DNA of 64,000 bases from Sipunculus nudus. Its lineage: Eukaryota; Annelida; Sipuncula; Golfingiida; Sipunculidae. This document shows, one piece after another, positions 34,371 through 45,224 of this stretch (position 1 is the first letter of the stretch; every line of letters begins with the position of its first letter). Where the stretch lies: the NCBI GenBank assembly GCA_026874595.1, contig CM049314.1:74850300-74914299 (forward strand). Direction: 5' to 3'. The notes under the pieces are model-generated. The model saw nothing but the letters and a program-made list of their open reading frames with translations. It had not been told where the DNA came from and searched no databases. The position numbers and the translations under genes are program-made.

Positions 34371-36851
34371 AACAAGGCCTACAGGCCTTACGCGAACCTG
34401 TGCATTGGGAAATACACCAGGTATAATGCTTCAATGCTGGACCATATTACTTTTCATGTATATGAACAATGCAAGTACTAAACATTTTGAATATGAAACA
34501 ATTACACAAACATCACAGCTGAAATTCTGGCATGGGTGCACACAACACAAAAATGATTGTAGCTGGCACCACCAGTCTTGTTTACAACAAAGCTATCAGA
34601 GATATATACATATGCCCAATTTCAGACTGATATATCAAACCCCTCCTGAGAAATAAGCAGGGACACACACTGTGCAAAAATTATTGTAGGTGGAACAACC
34701 AGTCTTGTATACAACGAAGCTATTCAATACGTATAAATATGCCCAATTTCAGGCAGATATATCAAATTCCCTGTAGAAATAAGCAGGCACATACACTGTG
34801 CAAAAGTCATTGTAGGTGGCAACATCTGTCTTGTGAACGAGAAAGCCATCAAAGACACATAGACAGGTGAATATATCCGGCCAATGCATTAAACTTACCT
34901 TGAGTCTGATGCATGGGGCTGACCAGGCTTAGATAAGAAAGGCAGTTGCCCCGAGTCAACTGTGACGAATTTCTGGCACGGAGTCAATTCATGACCGGCC
35001 CCTGGCTAGACTGAGTGAACTTTTGACCTGTACCTGGCTGCATTGAGTGAACTCTTGACCTTTTGCATAATCTGACACAGTTGGCAGTCTGCCAAAGCTA
35101 TAAATAGATCCAGACTGACCTTTGGCCTGTTGTTAAATCTGAAATAGTAGCCACACCATTGCATAAGCTCACAGATTGGCTCCACATGCAGCCATGAGGG
35201 TCATGACACACATGAGGTGATCACATGATACTCATGAGGTGATCACGTGATACCTAGGAGATGATCACATGGTGCCCAAGAGGTGTTCACATGTCACCCA
35301 AGAGGTGATCACATGCCTTGTGCTTGGCTGCACTGATTGAACTCTTGATCTGTTGCCAAATCTGAAACAGTTGGCAGTTTCTCAACCTATTTAAAGATAC
35401 AGACACAATCATGGCCTGTTTGGTAAATCTGTTTACACATACTGAAAGACTTTGGTTAAAATGCTTTTTTATCAAGCTTACATATTCATAAACTTTTTAT
35501 CAAAATATCTAAAATAATAAAATATGCAGTCCATTCATAGTTAAAGGTCCAATAATTCTACCAAAAATCATTCAAGTAAACTTGAACAAATGCCACCTAA
35601 GAATAATTTTTGTGCAATGTTAAAGAAGTCATAATTGAAACAACAATTTTGTAGAAGAACACTATTGCAGTCCTCAGTTTGAAATAGACATAATAATTGC
35701 CATAAGAACAACTTAAGCCTTTCATGGCTCAACCAAAAACCTACAAACTCAATCTATTCTAATATGATTGAAAGAACGATGTCCTAGGATAATTCATTTG
35801 AAAAACTGAATGATTCAACTTGACAGTTTCATCATAAACATTTTTAAGCTGAAAGAGGCTAAAATTATGAGGTTTTTGCCCATAAAAAATAGGTCAATGT
35901 AGGTGGCACCACGAAATCTGCAACTTCAAATATGGGTCATGTGACCATCATTTGCACAATACTTAGTAATGCTAGCTTCTGTCATTTCTGAGATTACTAT
36001 GTCAGTATGCTTACTTGGCCAAATGACTAAATTAAAATTTGTGTAACTTAATTAAAATTCATCAAATGCAAACCATTTGAACAAATTTGAGAGGGCTCAC
36101 CTCTGGTATAATTTCTGTAAAATATTGAACAATTTGGCTGGACAGTTTACAAGAGGAAGACTTTTAAAGGTTTTTCTGCTTTTTCCCAATAAAATCTAAG
36201 TAAATGCAGATAGCAAAAAATAAGCTGAACACCACAACATTTGATATGAGCCAGATTATTGCATAAAATCTGGGGATGGTAGCTCCTGCTGTTCCTGAGA
36301 AATCATGGGTTAATGTACCAACGACCCCCATACAAAAAAAGGTCATTGCAGGTGGCGAAATCAATACCTGAATTTCATATATGACTCATGTGACCACCAC
36401 TGGCATGAAATTTGGTGATGATAGCTCCGGCCGTTTCTGAGATTGTCATTTTAGCATGCTTTTTTGGACTGATGACTAAGTTCAACTTCCTGTAACTTGG
36501 CCAAAATTCACCAAACTTGAACCATTCAAACAAACTTGAGAGAGATGGCATAAGAGATTATTTCTGTACAATATTGAACAATTTTGCTGCGCCTTTCCGG
36601 AGAAGAAGATTTTTTAAACCTTTTTTAACTTTTTCCCTATAAAATCTAAGAAAATGCAGTTAGCCAAAAAATAAGCAAAATCTGATAGAGTTTTTTGGAG
36701 GACTAATTTTTTTGCATAAAATTTCATGATGCTAACTCATGTCATTTTCAAGATATGGGTTAACGTACAGACAACAGAAGACAGATGGCAGAAAACGGAC
36801 AACAGACGATGGACGACGCCACACCATCGCATAAGCTCACAGGTTTGCTAA
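34371..36851 (+). repeat. Family P element, long copy 2
   Basis: It starts AACAAGGCCTACAGGCCTTA and ends CATAAGCTCACAGG, TTTG, CTAA. It is collinear with 22972-25254 but about 200 bp longer, mostly near the 3' end, where it keeps a segment ('tgtaacttggccaaaattca' near 36490) that copy 1 lacks. The palindromic 'gaggtgatcacatg' array (35205-35315) is expanded relative to copy 1. Confidence 0.8.
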
Positions 36852-36946
36852 AAATATCTTAAATTTGAAGGATGGGTTAGATGGAAGGTAAAATATGATA
36901 CAGCCTCTTGATGTTAAACAAGATGTCAAGAGACCAGTTCACTCAC

Positions 36947-37122
36947 AAGCTCATGAGGGCGATCTTTTGGGTGTTGTCTCACAAAGGTCCAGTCAGTCCC
37001 ATCATCAGACACGGCAATCCTGAAGAACCTCAGTTTCTTGGTAGGATACACAAAACCATAATGGAATGTTTTATCTGGCAGAATCTCCAGGGCATTGGTT
37101 GCATTATAAGTTCCAGCAAATC
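36947..37122 (-). CDS. Putative exon: central part of an F5/8 type C (discoidin)-like domain
   Basis: This 176-bp minus-strand exon has an acceptor reading ttattaaggtag|GA (weak pyrimidine tract; an alternative AG lies 4 bp upstream) and a strong donor, CTT|GTGAGT. It is phase 1 in and phase 0 out, compatible with both neighbouring exons. The translation includes FAGTYNATNALEILP, TFHYGFVYPTKKLRFF and RIAVSDDGTDWTFVRQ. In F5/8C domains the central strands carry a (S/T)xDGxxW signature, as here in SDDGTDW. It lies between a family P element and a 39-bp minisatellite and is not itself repeated in the window. Confidence 0.6.
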
Positions 37123-37435
37123 CTACCTTAATAATAAAACAGTAATGAAATTATTGGAAAAGTAATATAAAGGAAAACAGAAAAAAAAGTATATATAAAT
37201 TATCTGGATCAAAATTATGCTTATATTGGACATTAGCCATTTGTAGATTTTTTTATGCAAAATACACCTACCATAGAGAAATAACAAATCTGCATGTGAA
37301 ATTTGTCATGAGCTGGTTCCATCAGTTCTATTCAAATGTTGCATGCTTACACGTACAGGTCTATGTATAAATGAGGTACCAGTACATTAATTCAATTTTA
37401 AGGTAAAAAAAAAAAATTTTTCAACAGCTTTAACC
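37123..37435. other. Intron sequence before the minisatellite
   Basis: AT-rich sequence, with no feature apart from the acceptor side of exon 36947-37122. Confidence 0.45.
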
Positions 37436-38650
37436 TGCATGTATGGATTTTATAATATGATGAACCAGCTGACCTGTATGTATGGATTTTATATTATGAA
37501 CCACATGACCTGTATGTATGGATTTTATAATATAATGAACCACCTGACCTTTATGTTTGGATTTTATATTATGAACCACATGACCTGTATGTATGGATTT
37601 TATAATATGATGAACCACCTGACCTGTATGTATGGATTTTATATGATGAACCAGCTGACCTGTATGTATGGATTTTATATTATGAACCAAATGACCTGTA
37701 TGTATGGATTTCATAATATGATGAACCCCCTGACCTGTATGAATGGGTTTTATAGTATAATGTACACCCTGAACTGCATGTATAAATTTTATAATAACAT
37801 GAACCACCTAAACTGTATGTATGGATTTTATAATACCATGAACCACCTAAACTGTATGTATTTATTTTATTTTATGATGAACAACCAACCTGTATCTAAC
37901 GATTTTATAATATTATTGACCACCTGATCTGTATGTATGGATTTTATAATAGGATGAACCACCTGACCTGTCTGTATGGATTTTATTATAAGATGAACCA
38001 CCTGACCTGTATGTATGGATTTTATAATATCATGAATCACCTGAGCTTTATTTATGGATTTTATAATACCATGAACCACCTGACCTGTATGTATGGATTT
38101 TATAATATCATGAATCACCTGAGCTTTATTTATGGATTTTATAATACCATGAACCACCTGACCTGTATGTATGGATTTTATAATATAATGAACCACCTGG
38201 CCTGTATGTATGGATTTTATAATATGAAGAACCACCTGACCTGTATATATGGATTTTAAAATACCATGAACCACCTGACCTGTATGTATGGATTTTATAA
38301 TATGATGAACCACCTGACCTGTATATATGGATTTTAAAATACCATGAACCACCTGACCTGTATGTATGGATTTTATAATATGATGAACCACCTGACCTGT
38401 ATATATGGATTTTAAAATACCATGAACCACCTGACCTTTATGTATGGATTTTATAATATGATGAACCACCTGACCTGTATGTATGGATTTTATAATATGA
38501 TGAACCACCTGACCTGTATGTATGGATTTTATAATATCATGAATCACCTGACCTTTATGTATGGATTTTATTATATGATGAACCACCTGACCTATATGTA
38601 TGGATTTTATAATATCATGAATCACCTGACCTTTATGTATGGATGTTATA
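37436..38650. repeat. 39-bp minisatellite, about 31 units
   Basis: The unit reads 'cctgacctgtatgtatggat' plus 'tttataatatgatgaacca'. Variants alternate ('atatcatgaatca', 'ataccatgaacca'), forming a higher-order pattern near 38020-38160 and 38240-38420. The period of 13 codons keeps frames open on both strands (up to 288 codons on the minus strand). These are artefacts. The array lies in the intron between exons 40115-40234 and 36947-37122. Confidence 0.95.
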
Positions 38651-38784
38651 ATACCCGAGATATGTGGGTTTATGTGTGGGAAACGACACACAAATGGACG
38701 CTGAGCAGGTAGGAAAGTACAGAGGTCAACCAAAAATGAGGGCGAAGCAGTTCACATGTGACCCAATCACAATTCTGAATTTAA
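38651..38784 (+). repeat. Fragment of a family R 3' region
   Basis: 'cgagatatgtgggtttatgt', then 'agcagttcacatgtgaccc', matches the 3' unit of R copies 1 and 2 (near 2699-2815 and 27451-27570). It is joined abruptly to the minisatellite on the left and to a family S start on the right. Confidence 0.7.
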
Positions 38785-40017
38785 AACAAGGGACCCATGG
38801 GTCATGGCGCTCAGCTGAAGTTTGAACTTTTTTCAAAGGCAAAATATGCAAAATATTCTAATGTAATGTTTATCATATATATAAGCATATGAGAAGCTAA
38901 TAGGAAAGGGGCCCTCCTACTTAGTTATAGTAAAGTTCTAAATATATGATTGCACAACTAATACTCTGAAAAGACTGTCATGAAGTAAAACACTAAACTA
39001 AAAGTTTTGAGATACTGTGATGCATATGACCTTTATTTTAATTTCAAGGGAATAATGCATTTAAGTTTATATTAAGGCCTTTTTTTAACGTATCCACTTT
39101 TTCCATTAATAGTTTTTATCAGATTCATTTTTTTTTAATTTAAAAGTAAAAATCTGAAAATATAAGTTAAAATATCAGAGTTCTAAGTTTATCCAGAGTG
39201 TAGTACATATAAGGGTCATATTATGCATACACATTTATTTAATTATTTTTAAATCACAAATGTTTAAACTGAATTTCAAAACAAAACAATGCCACAACTT
39301 GGCATCTTCAAGATTATTCCTTGAATCACAGTTAAAATGTTTTGTACATTGGAGTTTTCAGTACATGCTCAATTTTATTCACCAAAATAAAAGATTCAGT
39401 ACATTTGATAAAATATAAACATATTTTCAAATAAAGTATACACACTATTGGTTGAATGAGAGACAAAAAATATATCATGGTGCTAATAACTATCTCAGCT
39501 ATAATTTATTATTGGAATTAATAGTCAATTTCACACTTGGTGAAGTTTTTACTCTTCTGTAGTAAAGGAATTCCTTATCTGATGAACATCCAGCAATAGC
39601 AATTCATAGCAATACACCACTTTGTGGACACAGTTAAATGTGCACTTTAATCATTGTAATTGGTGGAACAATACAAAATCTAAAATGTACATAGCATAGC
39701 CTAGAAAGAATAAAATACAGAAAATTATAAGATTCATCTAGTTTATGCACAATCTGGAGAAAGGGGGGGGGGAGTACAGGGCAGAGAAGAAGCTTGCTAG
39801 TAGTGGCCAAGCTGAGCCAAGGCAAGCTGCCTGGGGTGGGTTACATAATGCAAGTGAAGGCTGTACTACTAGGTGGGCTAGATGTAAACAACACTTGACA
39901 TGTTGTATGAAAACTGGAATAAAAGCTATTCTTATCAATCAATTCTTTTGAAATTTCAGATTTTAAAAGATTAAAGCCTTATGTATATATATGCTGTGAA
40001 AATAAAATCAACAGTGC
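38785..40017 (+). repeat. Family S element, copy 3, truncated by minisatellite
   Basis: It starts AACAAGGGACCCATGGGTC, a 5' palindrome (GACCCATGGGTC). The body matches S copies at 49250-50590 and 52250-53435. It stops in the phrase 'aaatcaacagtgct' and runs straight into two 39-bp minisatellite units, so the usual 3' half is missing. Confidence 0.75.
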
Positions 40018-40108
40018 TTGTATGGATTTTATAATGTAATTTATCATCTGACCTGTATGTATGGATTTAATAATATGATGAACCACCTGACCTGTATGTA
40101 TGGATTTT
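40018..40108. repeat. Isolated 39-bp minisatellite units next to exon
   Basis: Two and a half units of the 37436-38650 minisatellite, separated from the main array by about 1.4 kb of R and S sequence. They end 6 bp before the donor-side edge of exon 40115-40234. Confidence 0.85.
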
Positions 40109-40114
40109 TTTCAC

Positions 40115-40234
40115 TTGATGTAGCAGGTTCCCATCCTTCAGTCAACTGTACAGCCTGGACCATATTTTCACCTGATGAGGCGGTGGCTGAGCTTGCTTCC
40201 CCAATGAATTTACAATGCCCCACCTGAGCATTCA
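40115..40234 (-). CDS. Putative exon: N-terminal part of an F5/8 type C (discoidin)-like domain
   Basis: This 120-bp minus-strand exon has a strong acceptor, ctgtttctttttttag|TG, and a plausible donor, TCAA|GTGAAA. It is phase 1 in and phase 1 out, matching exon 36947-37122. The translation starts NAQVGHCKFIGEA and continues TASSGENMVQAVQL and EGWEPATS. F5/8C domains open with a Cys, then an ITASS-like phrase, then GW.P, so CKFIG, TASSG and GWEP fit in order. With the other two exons the module is 444 bp (148 residues), bounded by phase-1 introns, as usual for shuffled extracellular modules. No signal peptide is seen, so upstream exons must lie beyond this one. Confidence 0.55.
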
Positions 40235-40589
40235 CTAAAAAAAGAAACAGAGAAGTGTAAATTAGTTTAATTACACTGAGTAGTAGTTATTTTCTAGTTA
40301 ATCAGCTATATTAATAATTGATCACTTTTTCTTATTAACTGATAAAATTGGGTTGCATTATCTAACCAGTAATTCTAAACAATTATGCATATGATTATAT
40401 TTTGGAAATCATTTCATTGTATCTACTATGTTCATTTCCAGAGAACTCCTCTGAGACCGTAGCCTGATCTTTCTGATGCTTTTTTAGTTTTGTCCGTCCG
40501 TCTGTCTGGGGATACTCTGATGCCACAAGTTTCAAGTCACGTCATGTCAGGAACATTCGATCCGAGAATGCCTTGCTTTACCCATGCCC
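40235..40589. other. Sequence upstream of exon 40115-40234
   Basis: Mostly AT-rich. Near 40480-40525 there is GTCCGTCCGTCTGTCTGGGGATAC, matching the reverse complement of a repeat-core tail and a GTATCCCC-type end, probably a minus-oriented element remnant. Confidence 0.4.
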
Positions 40590-41157
40590 TAGCCTGATTG
40601 AATCAGACTCAATATTATTAGGCCCTGCCATATATTGAGTCTGATAGCCATACAATGAGAGTTTCTGAAATATAAGCCATGGAAGATGCAACGGATCCGT
40701 TGCATCTTCTTTGACTGCCTGTTTACTGCCAAACAACAAGACACAGGATTATACCATTTTAACACCAATAAGTATGTGTTTCATGGTTTCGATAGCAACT
40801 AAAATCAAACTTGGATCATCATTTTTAAACATTTACTGACCAGTCAACAAGAGGCATGTCAATGAGTTTAGTAGGGACAGAGAAGAACATGCAGTCAAAC
40901 AGTGCACTTGATGACCTCACTGATAGCCTCGCTGACTCGAGTGGTTGATAGCTAAAATGTTGTTACATTTTGTTTCAACTGGCCCGGCGCTGAAGAATGA
41001 CCACACGCACGGGGTAATAAACACCTGTTGATACTGGTTACAAGGGCATTGGGTGGCGTGTAGTCTGAGGCTTATATTGTAGAAACTCTCACTGTATGGC
41101 TATCGGACTCAATATATGGCAGGGCCTAATAATATTGAGTCTGATTCAATCAGGCTA
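40590..41157. mobile_element. 568-bp MITE with ~95-bp inverted repeats and 9-bp duplication
   Basis: It is flanked by CCCATGCCC at 40581-40589 and 41158-41166. The ends are inverted repeats beginning TAGCCTGATTGAATCAGACT and extending about 95 bp with few mismatches. A 9-bp duplication and long inverted repeats suggest a Mutator-like MITE. The TAGCC terminus resembles that of the MITE at 32716-33288, which also made a 9-bp duplication. Confidence 0.88.
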
Positions 41158-41733
41158 CCCATGCCCCTGTTATTTGGTGGATACCTGTAATAGCTTGCTG
41201 ACTGCCTGCTTTCTAGATATGTTAGAAATATAAATATGCTTAACAAATAAGTGATGAAATTGAATGACATCTCTTGAAGTTTATGAGTACAGTGCAAAAT
41301 CATACTATATATGGATGACAGGGTGTGGTGCAGGTAAAGCATTATTCCTATAAAAACTAGATACATGCCCTCTCACCATTAAATTTTCTCTGCAGACAGT
41401 TACTTGCCTGAAGAACTTTTGTGTCACCTCCCCTTACAATTATACCTTATCAAATCATTACAGGCTTATTTCTCAGTTTCTTGAAACCACTTATGGGGGC
41501 TGTTTTATGCATACACACTAAAAGCTGGATGTCACAGGTCGCATATCGTAAGTATGGGGATACCACTAATACTATAACACCATGATTTATAAGGGCTTGG
41601 TTTATTATTATTGATAATTACTGTCTGTCATCTGTTAATGGGTATAAATTGACTTGCTGGTGGCGGGCCTCTGAAAATAATGACATTGACATAAAGGTAC
41701 TAGTGTTGACAGAATAAGTCTGAATAGAATTGC
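41158..41733. other. Unassigned sequence
   Basis: It contains an acceptor-like site on the plus strand (ttttctctgcag near 41398) followed by about 30 open codons, but no domain. I do not call an exon. Confidence 0.4.
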
Positions 41734-41741
41734 ATTAAGTT

Positions 41742-43245
41742 CAGGGTATTTTGATTTTAATCACGTCACTTTAAATGGCCGATTTAAATCATTATTTAAA
41801 TCACTTGATTTTTTTTAAATCTCTGATTTAAAAAAAACTTTTATAAAAAAAATGAGTTTTTCTTTATTTTTCTCTTCTATTTTACAATTTTTTTTTCAAT
41901 TCAGTCATTTTTATTCTTATAATAAGTGCTTTAGAGGAACTTTAAAAGAATATTACACCCTCTTGAAGTCTAATTTAACAGCACTGTTTTTATTTTCATC
42001 TATATAAATGCAAAACAAATAAATAATTAACATTTTCCAAATAAATAATAATAAATGATAAATAACTTTATTTAGGCTAAATTTTTAAAGTCTTTTGAAG
42101 GAGAATATTCAATAGAGGAATGTATAACGTATTCAAGGGTGTCCACCTGTCAAATACTTTTACATTAAGCTGAACTTTACTTGCTTGTGCAACATAAGCT
42201 GAAAGCATACATGTTATTTAGTAAGTGGATTTTCAAGGGATAAGTAAGAATTTAACAAGGGACCCATGGGTCATGGCGCTCAGCTGAAGTTTGAAATTTT
42301 TGCAAATGCAAAATAATCTATTGTAATGTTTTTCATATATAAGCATATGAGAAGCTAAGAGGAAAGGGGCCCTCTTACTTGTTTTATAAAGTTCTAAATA
42401 TATGATTGCAAAACTAATACTCTGACAAGACTGTCATGAAGAAAAACAGTGAAAGTTTTGAGATACTGTGATGCATATGAAAAATTTACTTGGTGGGCTA
42501 GATGTAAACAACACTTGACATGGTGTATAAAAACTTAAATAAAAGCTACTCTTTTCAATCAATTCCTTTGAAATTTAAGCTTTTAAAAGATTAAATCCTT
42601 ACAGGGAAAAAACGTGTCGTTGCCAAAGTTGGACAAAATTTAAGGTACTGATTTTTTATTTATGCTTATATCTTGAAAATTTTGCAAAATTCAGATCTAA
42701 TTTTGGGTAAACAATTGAATCTTGATTAAATAAAGTTATATCCCTGAAAAAAAGTCTCTAGCTTCAGCAATTCTCATGTTAAGTGAGTAAATATATTTTT
42801 TTAAAATTGCATTATATTTGGGCTCATTACTTTAAATACTGACCTAGTAACCCAATTTTTGGTATGGTAGGAGATTTTTGGGACAACTAACTGTATAAAT
42901 AATATTGGATTCGTAGGTCCAAAGGTTTAAAAACATACCCTGTTAACGGCCAGCCAGTTGGATGGACCATGGACAAAGAACCATGACTATAGCTCAGATG
43001 ACTTATAGTCAGCTGTGCTAAAAATCCTTTCTTTAGTGGAATATTCTGTCAAATATTACAACACACAATGTTCAAAAGTGTGTTTGACCACTATCATTGG
43101 TCTAAAAACAGCCTAAATATAGTTTACATTCTGTAAAATATGACCATAATTTTTAATTTTTAAAAAAATTAAAAAATCTGATTAAAATTGTTAAAATCCA
43201 TTTTTTTAATAAAAAAAAACCCAATTTTTTAAATCAACAACCCTT
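41742..43245. mobile_element. hAT-like non-autonomous element 3 (8-bp duplication)
   Basis: It is flanked by the 8-bp duplication ATTAAGTT (41734-41741, 43246-43253). The termini read CAGGGTATTTTGATTT and, inverted, AAGGGTTGTTGATTT. Both ends carry GATTTAAAT/poly-T arrays (41760-41840, 43140-43235). An 8-bp duplication and CAGGG ends are typical of hAT. A family S copy (42254-43021) lies inside. No transposase is seen. Confidence 0.8.
42254..43021 (+). repeat. Family S element, copy 4 (short, both ends present)
   Basis: It starts AACAAGGGACCCATGGGTC and ends GACTATAGCTCAGATG, ACTTATAGTCAGCTG, TGCTAA. It is shorter than the other S copies because the central part is deleted near 42480. It lies within hAT-like element 3. 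Confidence 0.8.
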
Positions 43246-43253
43246 ATTAAGTT

Positions 43254-44122
43254 TCAATGATGACACATGATGGATGGGTATAATGTCAGTCTTACCTTTA
43301 GAAAAACATAAAACAAAAATCCAAAAAATATATACACTCAGAGACATCCTTCAGTCTGCCTCACATGTCAACCTGGAAAAAAAAGACACTATCACTCAAT
43401 TGTAAATTTGTAATGATTACAGGGCTCCTAACTATGTCCTGAAGAAATATAGGAATTTCATAGGAAGACTTAAGACAAAATATAGGATTATATAAGAATT
43501 TTCAGTAAGAATTAAAGGAAAAGTATAGTTTTCACCATAAAATTATGTTTTACTCGGTTATAAACCAAATAACCATCTACTGAATTTATACCCTCTTAGA
43601 AGCAGCCTGTAAAGGTCTACAGGTTTGTTTAGAAGACTGTACTTGTATTGCTGACTTCAACACTTGCATGCACAGTTCCACATATGAGGCAGAGCTGAAT
43701 GGCTAAACAATTAACAGGTCTATAAATGTAACAACAATCATTCAATCACAAATTAATAGGAATTATTTCTGAAACATGAAAATGCAGTGAAAGAATACTG
43801 AAGAACACAGGAGATTTTAGTCTAAATGCTGAAAAATACAAGAAATTAGTTTTCCTCTGGAAAATAAGGAAATACTGGAGTCACAGGACACCCTGAATTA
43901 CAGTTACAATGATAACTGGTATCTGGGATTATTACAATTTACAATATCTGACAGCTTTGTGCTGTTAGCTTCCCTAAACTTGTGTTATCATGATGTGTTT
44001 TTGTGCATCCTTTTGGTACACAAATATGCCCTTTTAGGATTATTTGGGAATGTATATAAAAAATGACAGGGTTTGAAAAATTGACAGAATAATGATACTG
44101 ACAATACTGACTGTATTATCTG
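43254..44122. other. Low-copy sequence with a possible small hAT-like element (43430-43895)
   Basis: CAGGGCTCCTAACTATGTCC (43430) and the inverted CAGGGTGTCCTGTGACTCC (ending 43895) look like hAT ends, but the flanking 8-mers AATGATTA and AATTACAG do not match. The remainder has no recognised feature. Confidence 0.35.
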
Positions 44123-45224
44123 AACAAGGGACATATGGATCACGGTGCTCAGCTGAAGTTTGAAAAATTTGAGCAAATGCAAAATATGCTTATTTCTACT
44201 GTAATTGTTTTTCCTATGTATTAGCATATGAAAGCTATGAGGAAATGGCCTTCCTACTTGGTTAGTAAAGTTCTGAATATATGATTGCAAAACTAACACT
44301 CGGATAAGACTGCCAAAAAACAGTAACACTTTTGAGATACTGAGTTGTATATAAAATATTTACAGTTGGACTGACAGGCGGACAGAAAGGACTGATACCT
44401 TTATTTCACTTTCAGGGGAAAAATGCTTTTACGTTTATAGTAAACCCTATTTTAGCATATCTACTTAAAATTCTTATCAGATTCAATTTATTTTACAATT
44501 TTTTAAATTTGCAATAAAAAATCTGAAAATATAAGTTTATTCAGAATTATAAGTTGCATCATTATTTATTCACACTTTGGCTCACATAATGCCAAATTAT
44601 ACATACACATATATTTCATAACTTTTTAATTCACAAAATGTTTAAACTGAATTTAAAAGAAAACTAGAATACAGGTAGCCCACAAGCGACTACGTGTATC
44701 CACCGAAATCAGAGTGGGACGGGTGATGTGAGGCATGGATTGAGTAACAAAGGAAAACAGAGTGAAGTGTTTGCATATTAGCATGGATGTCTGCAGCCAA
44801 AATGTGTATGTAGGTTGTGCCACCTACCAAAAAATCCAGAAAGCTATCAAAGTTGTATACAAATGCAAAAAAATCAAACCACTGCTGATATATGAGTGAT
44901 TTTTTCCAATGGCAGACAAACAGACAAACACTGTGCAAAAATGGTTGCAGGTGGCGCCACCAGTTTTAAGTATGATAAAGAGCTATGTGAGATCTATACA
45001 CATGCAAAATCTTGGCCAATTCGGCCAAACAGTTCATGAGATATGAGCTTGGATGTCTGCAGCGTAAATGTGAATGTAGGTGGCGCCACCTGTCATAAAA
45101 TCAAGAAAGCTATCAAAGATGTATAAACCTGCAATATTTTAGGCAGATAAGTCAAACCACTGCCAATATGAGTGATTATATCTCACGGTAGACAGAAGGA
45201 CGCTGTGCAAAACTGGTTACAGGT

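Noticed and set aside
37430-38733. Long ORFs (162 codons plus, 288 codons minus) with repeated 13-residue units
   Set aside because: They lie in a 39-bp minisatellite. Any period divisible by three keeps frames open, and both strands are open at once.
43340-43395. Possible further minus-strand exon after a tttttttccag acceptor
   Set aside because: All three frames meet a stop within eight codons of the acceptor and no donor follows.
43430-43895. A fourth hAT element with CAGGG ends
   Set aside because: The ends look right but the flanking 8-mers do not match, so I list it only as possible within an unassigned region.
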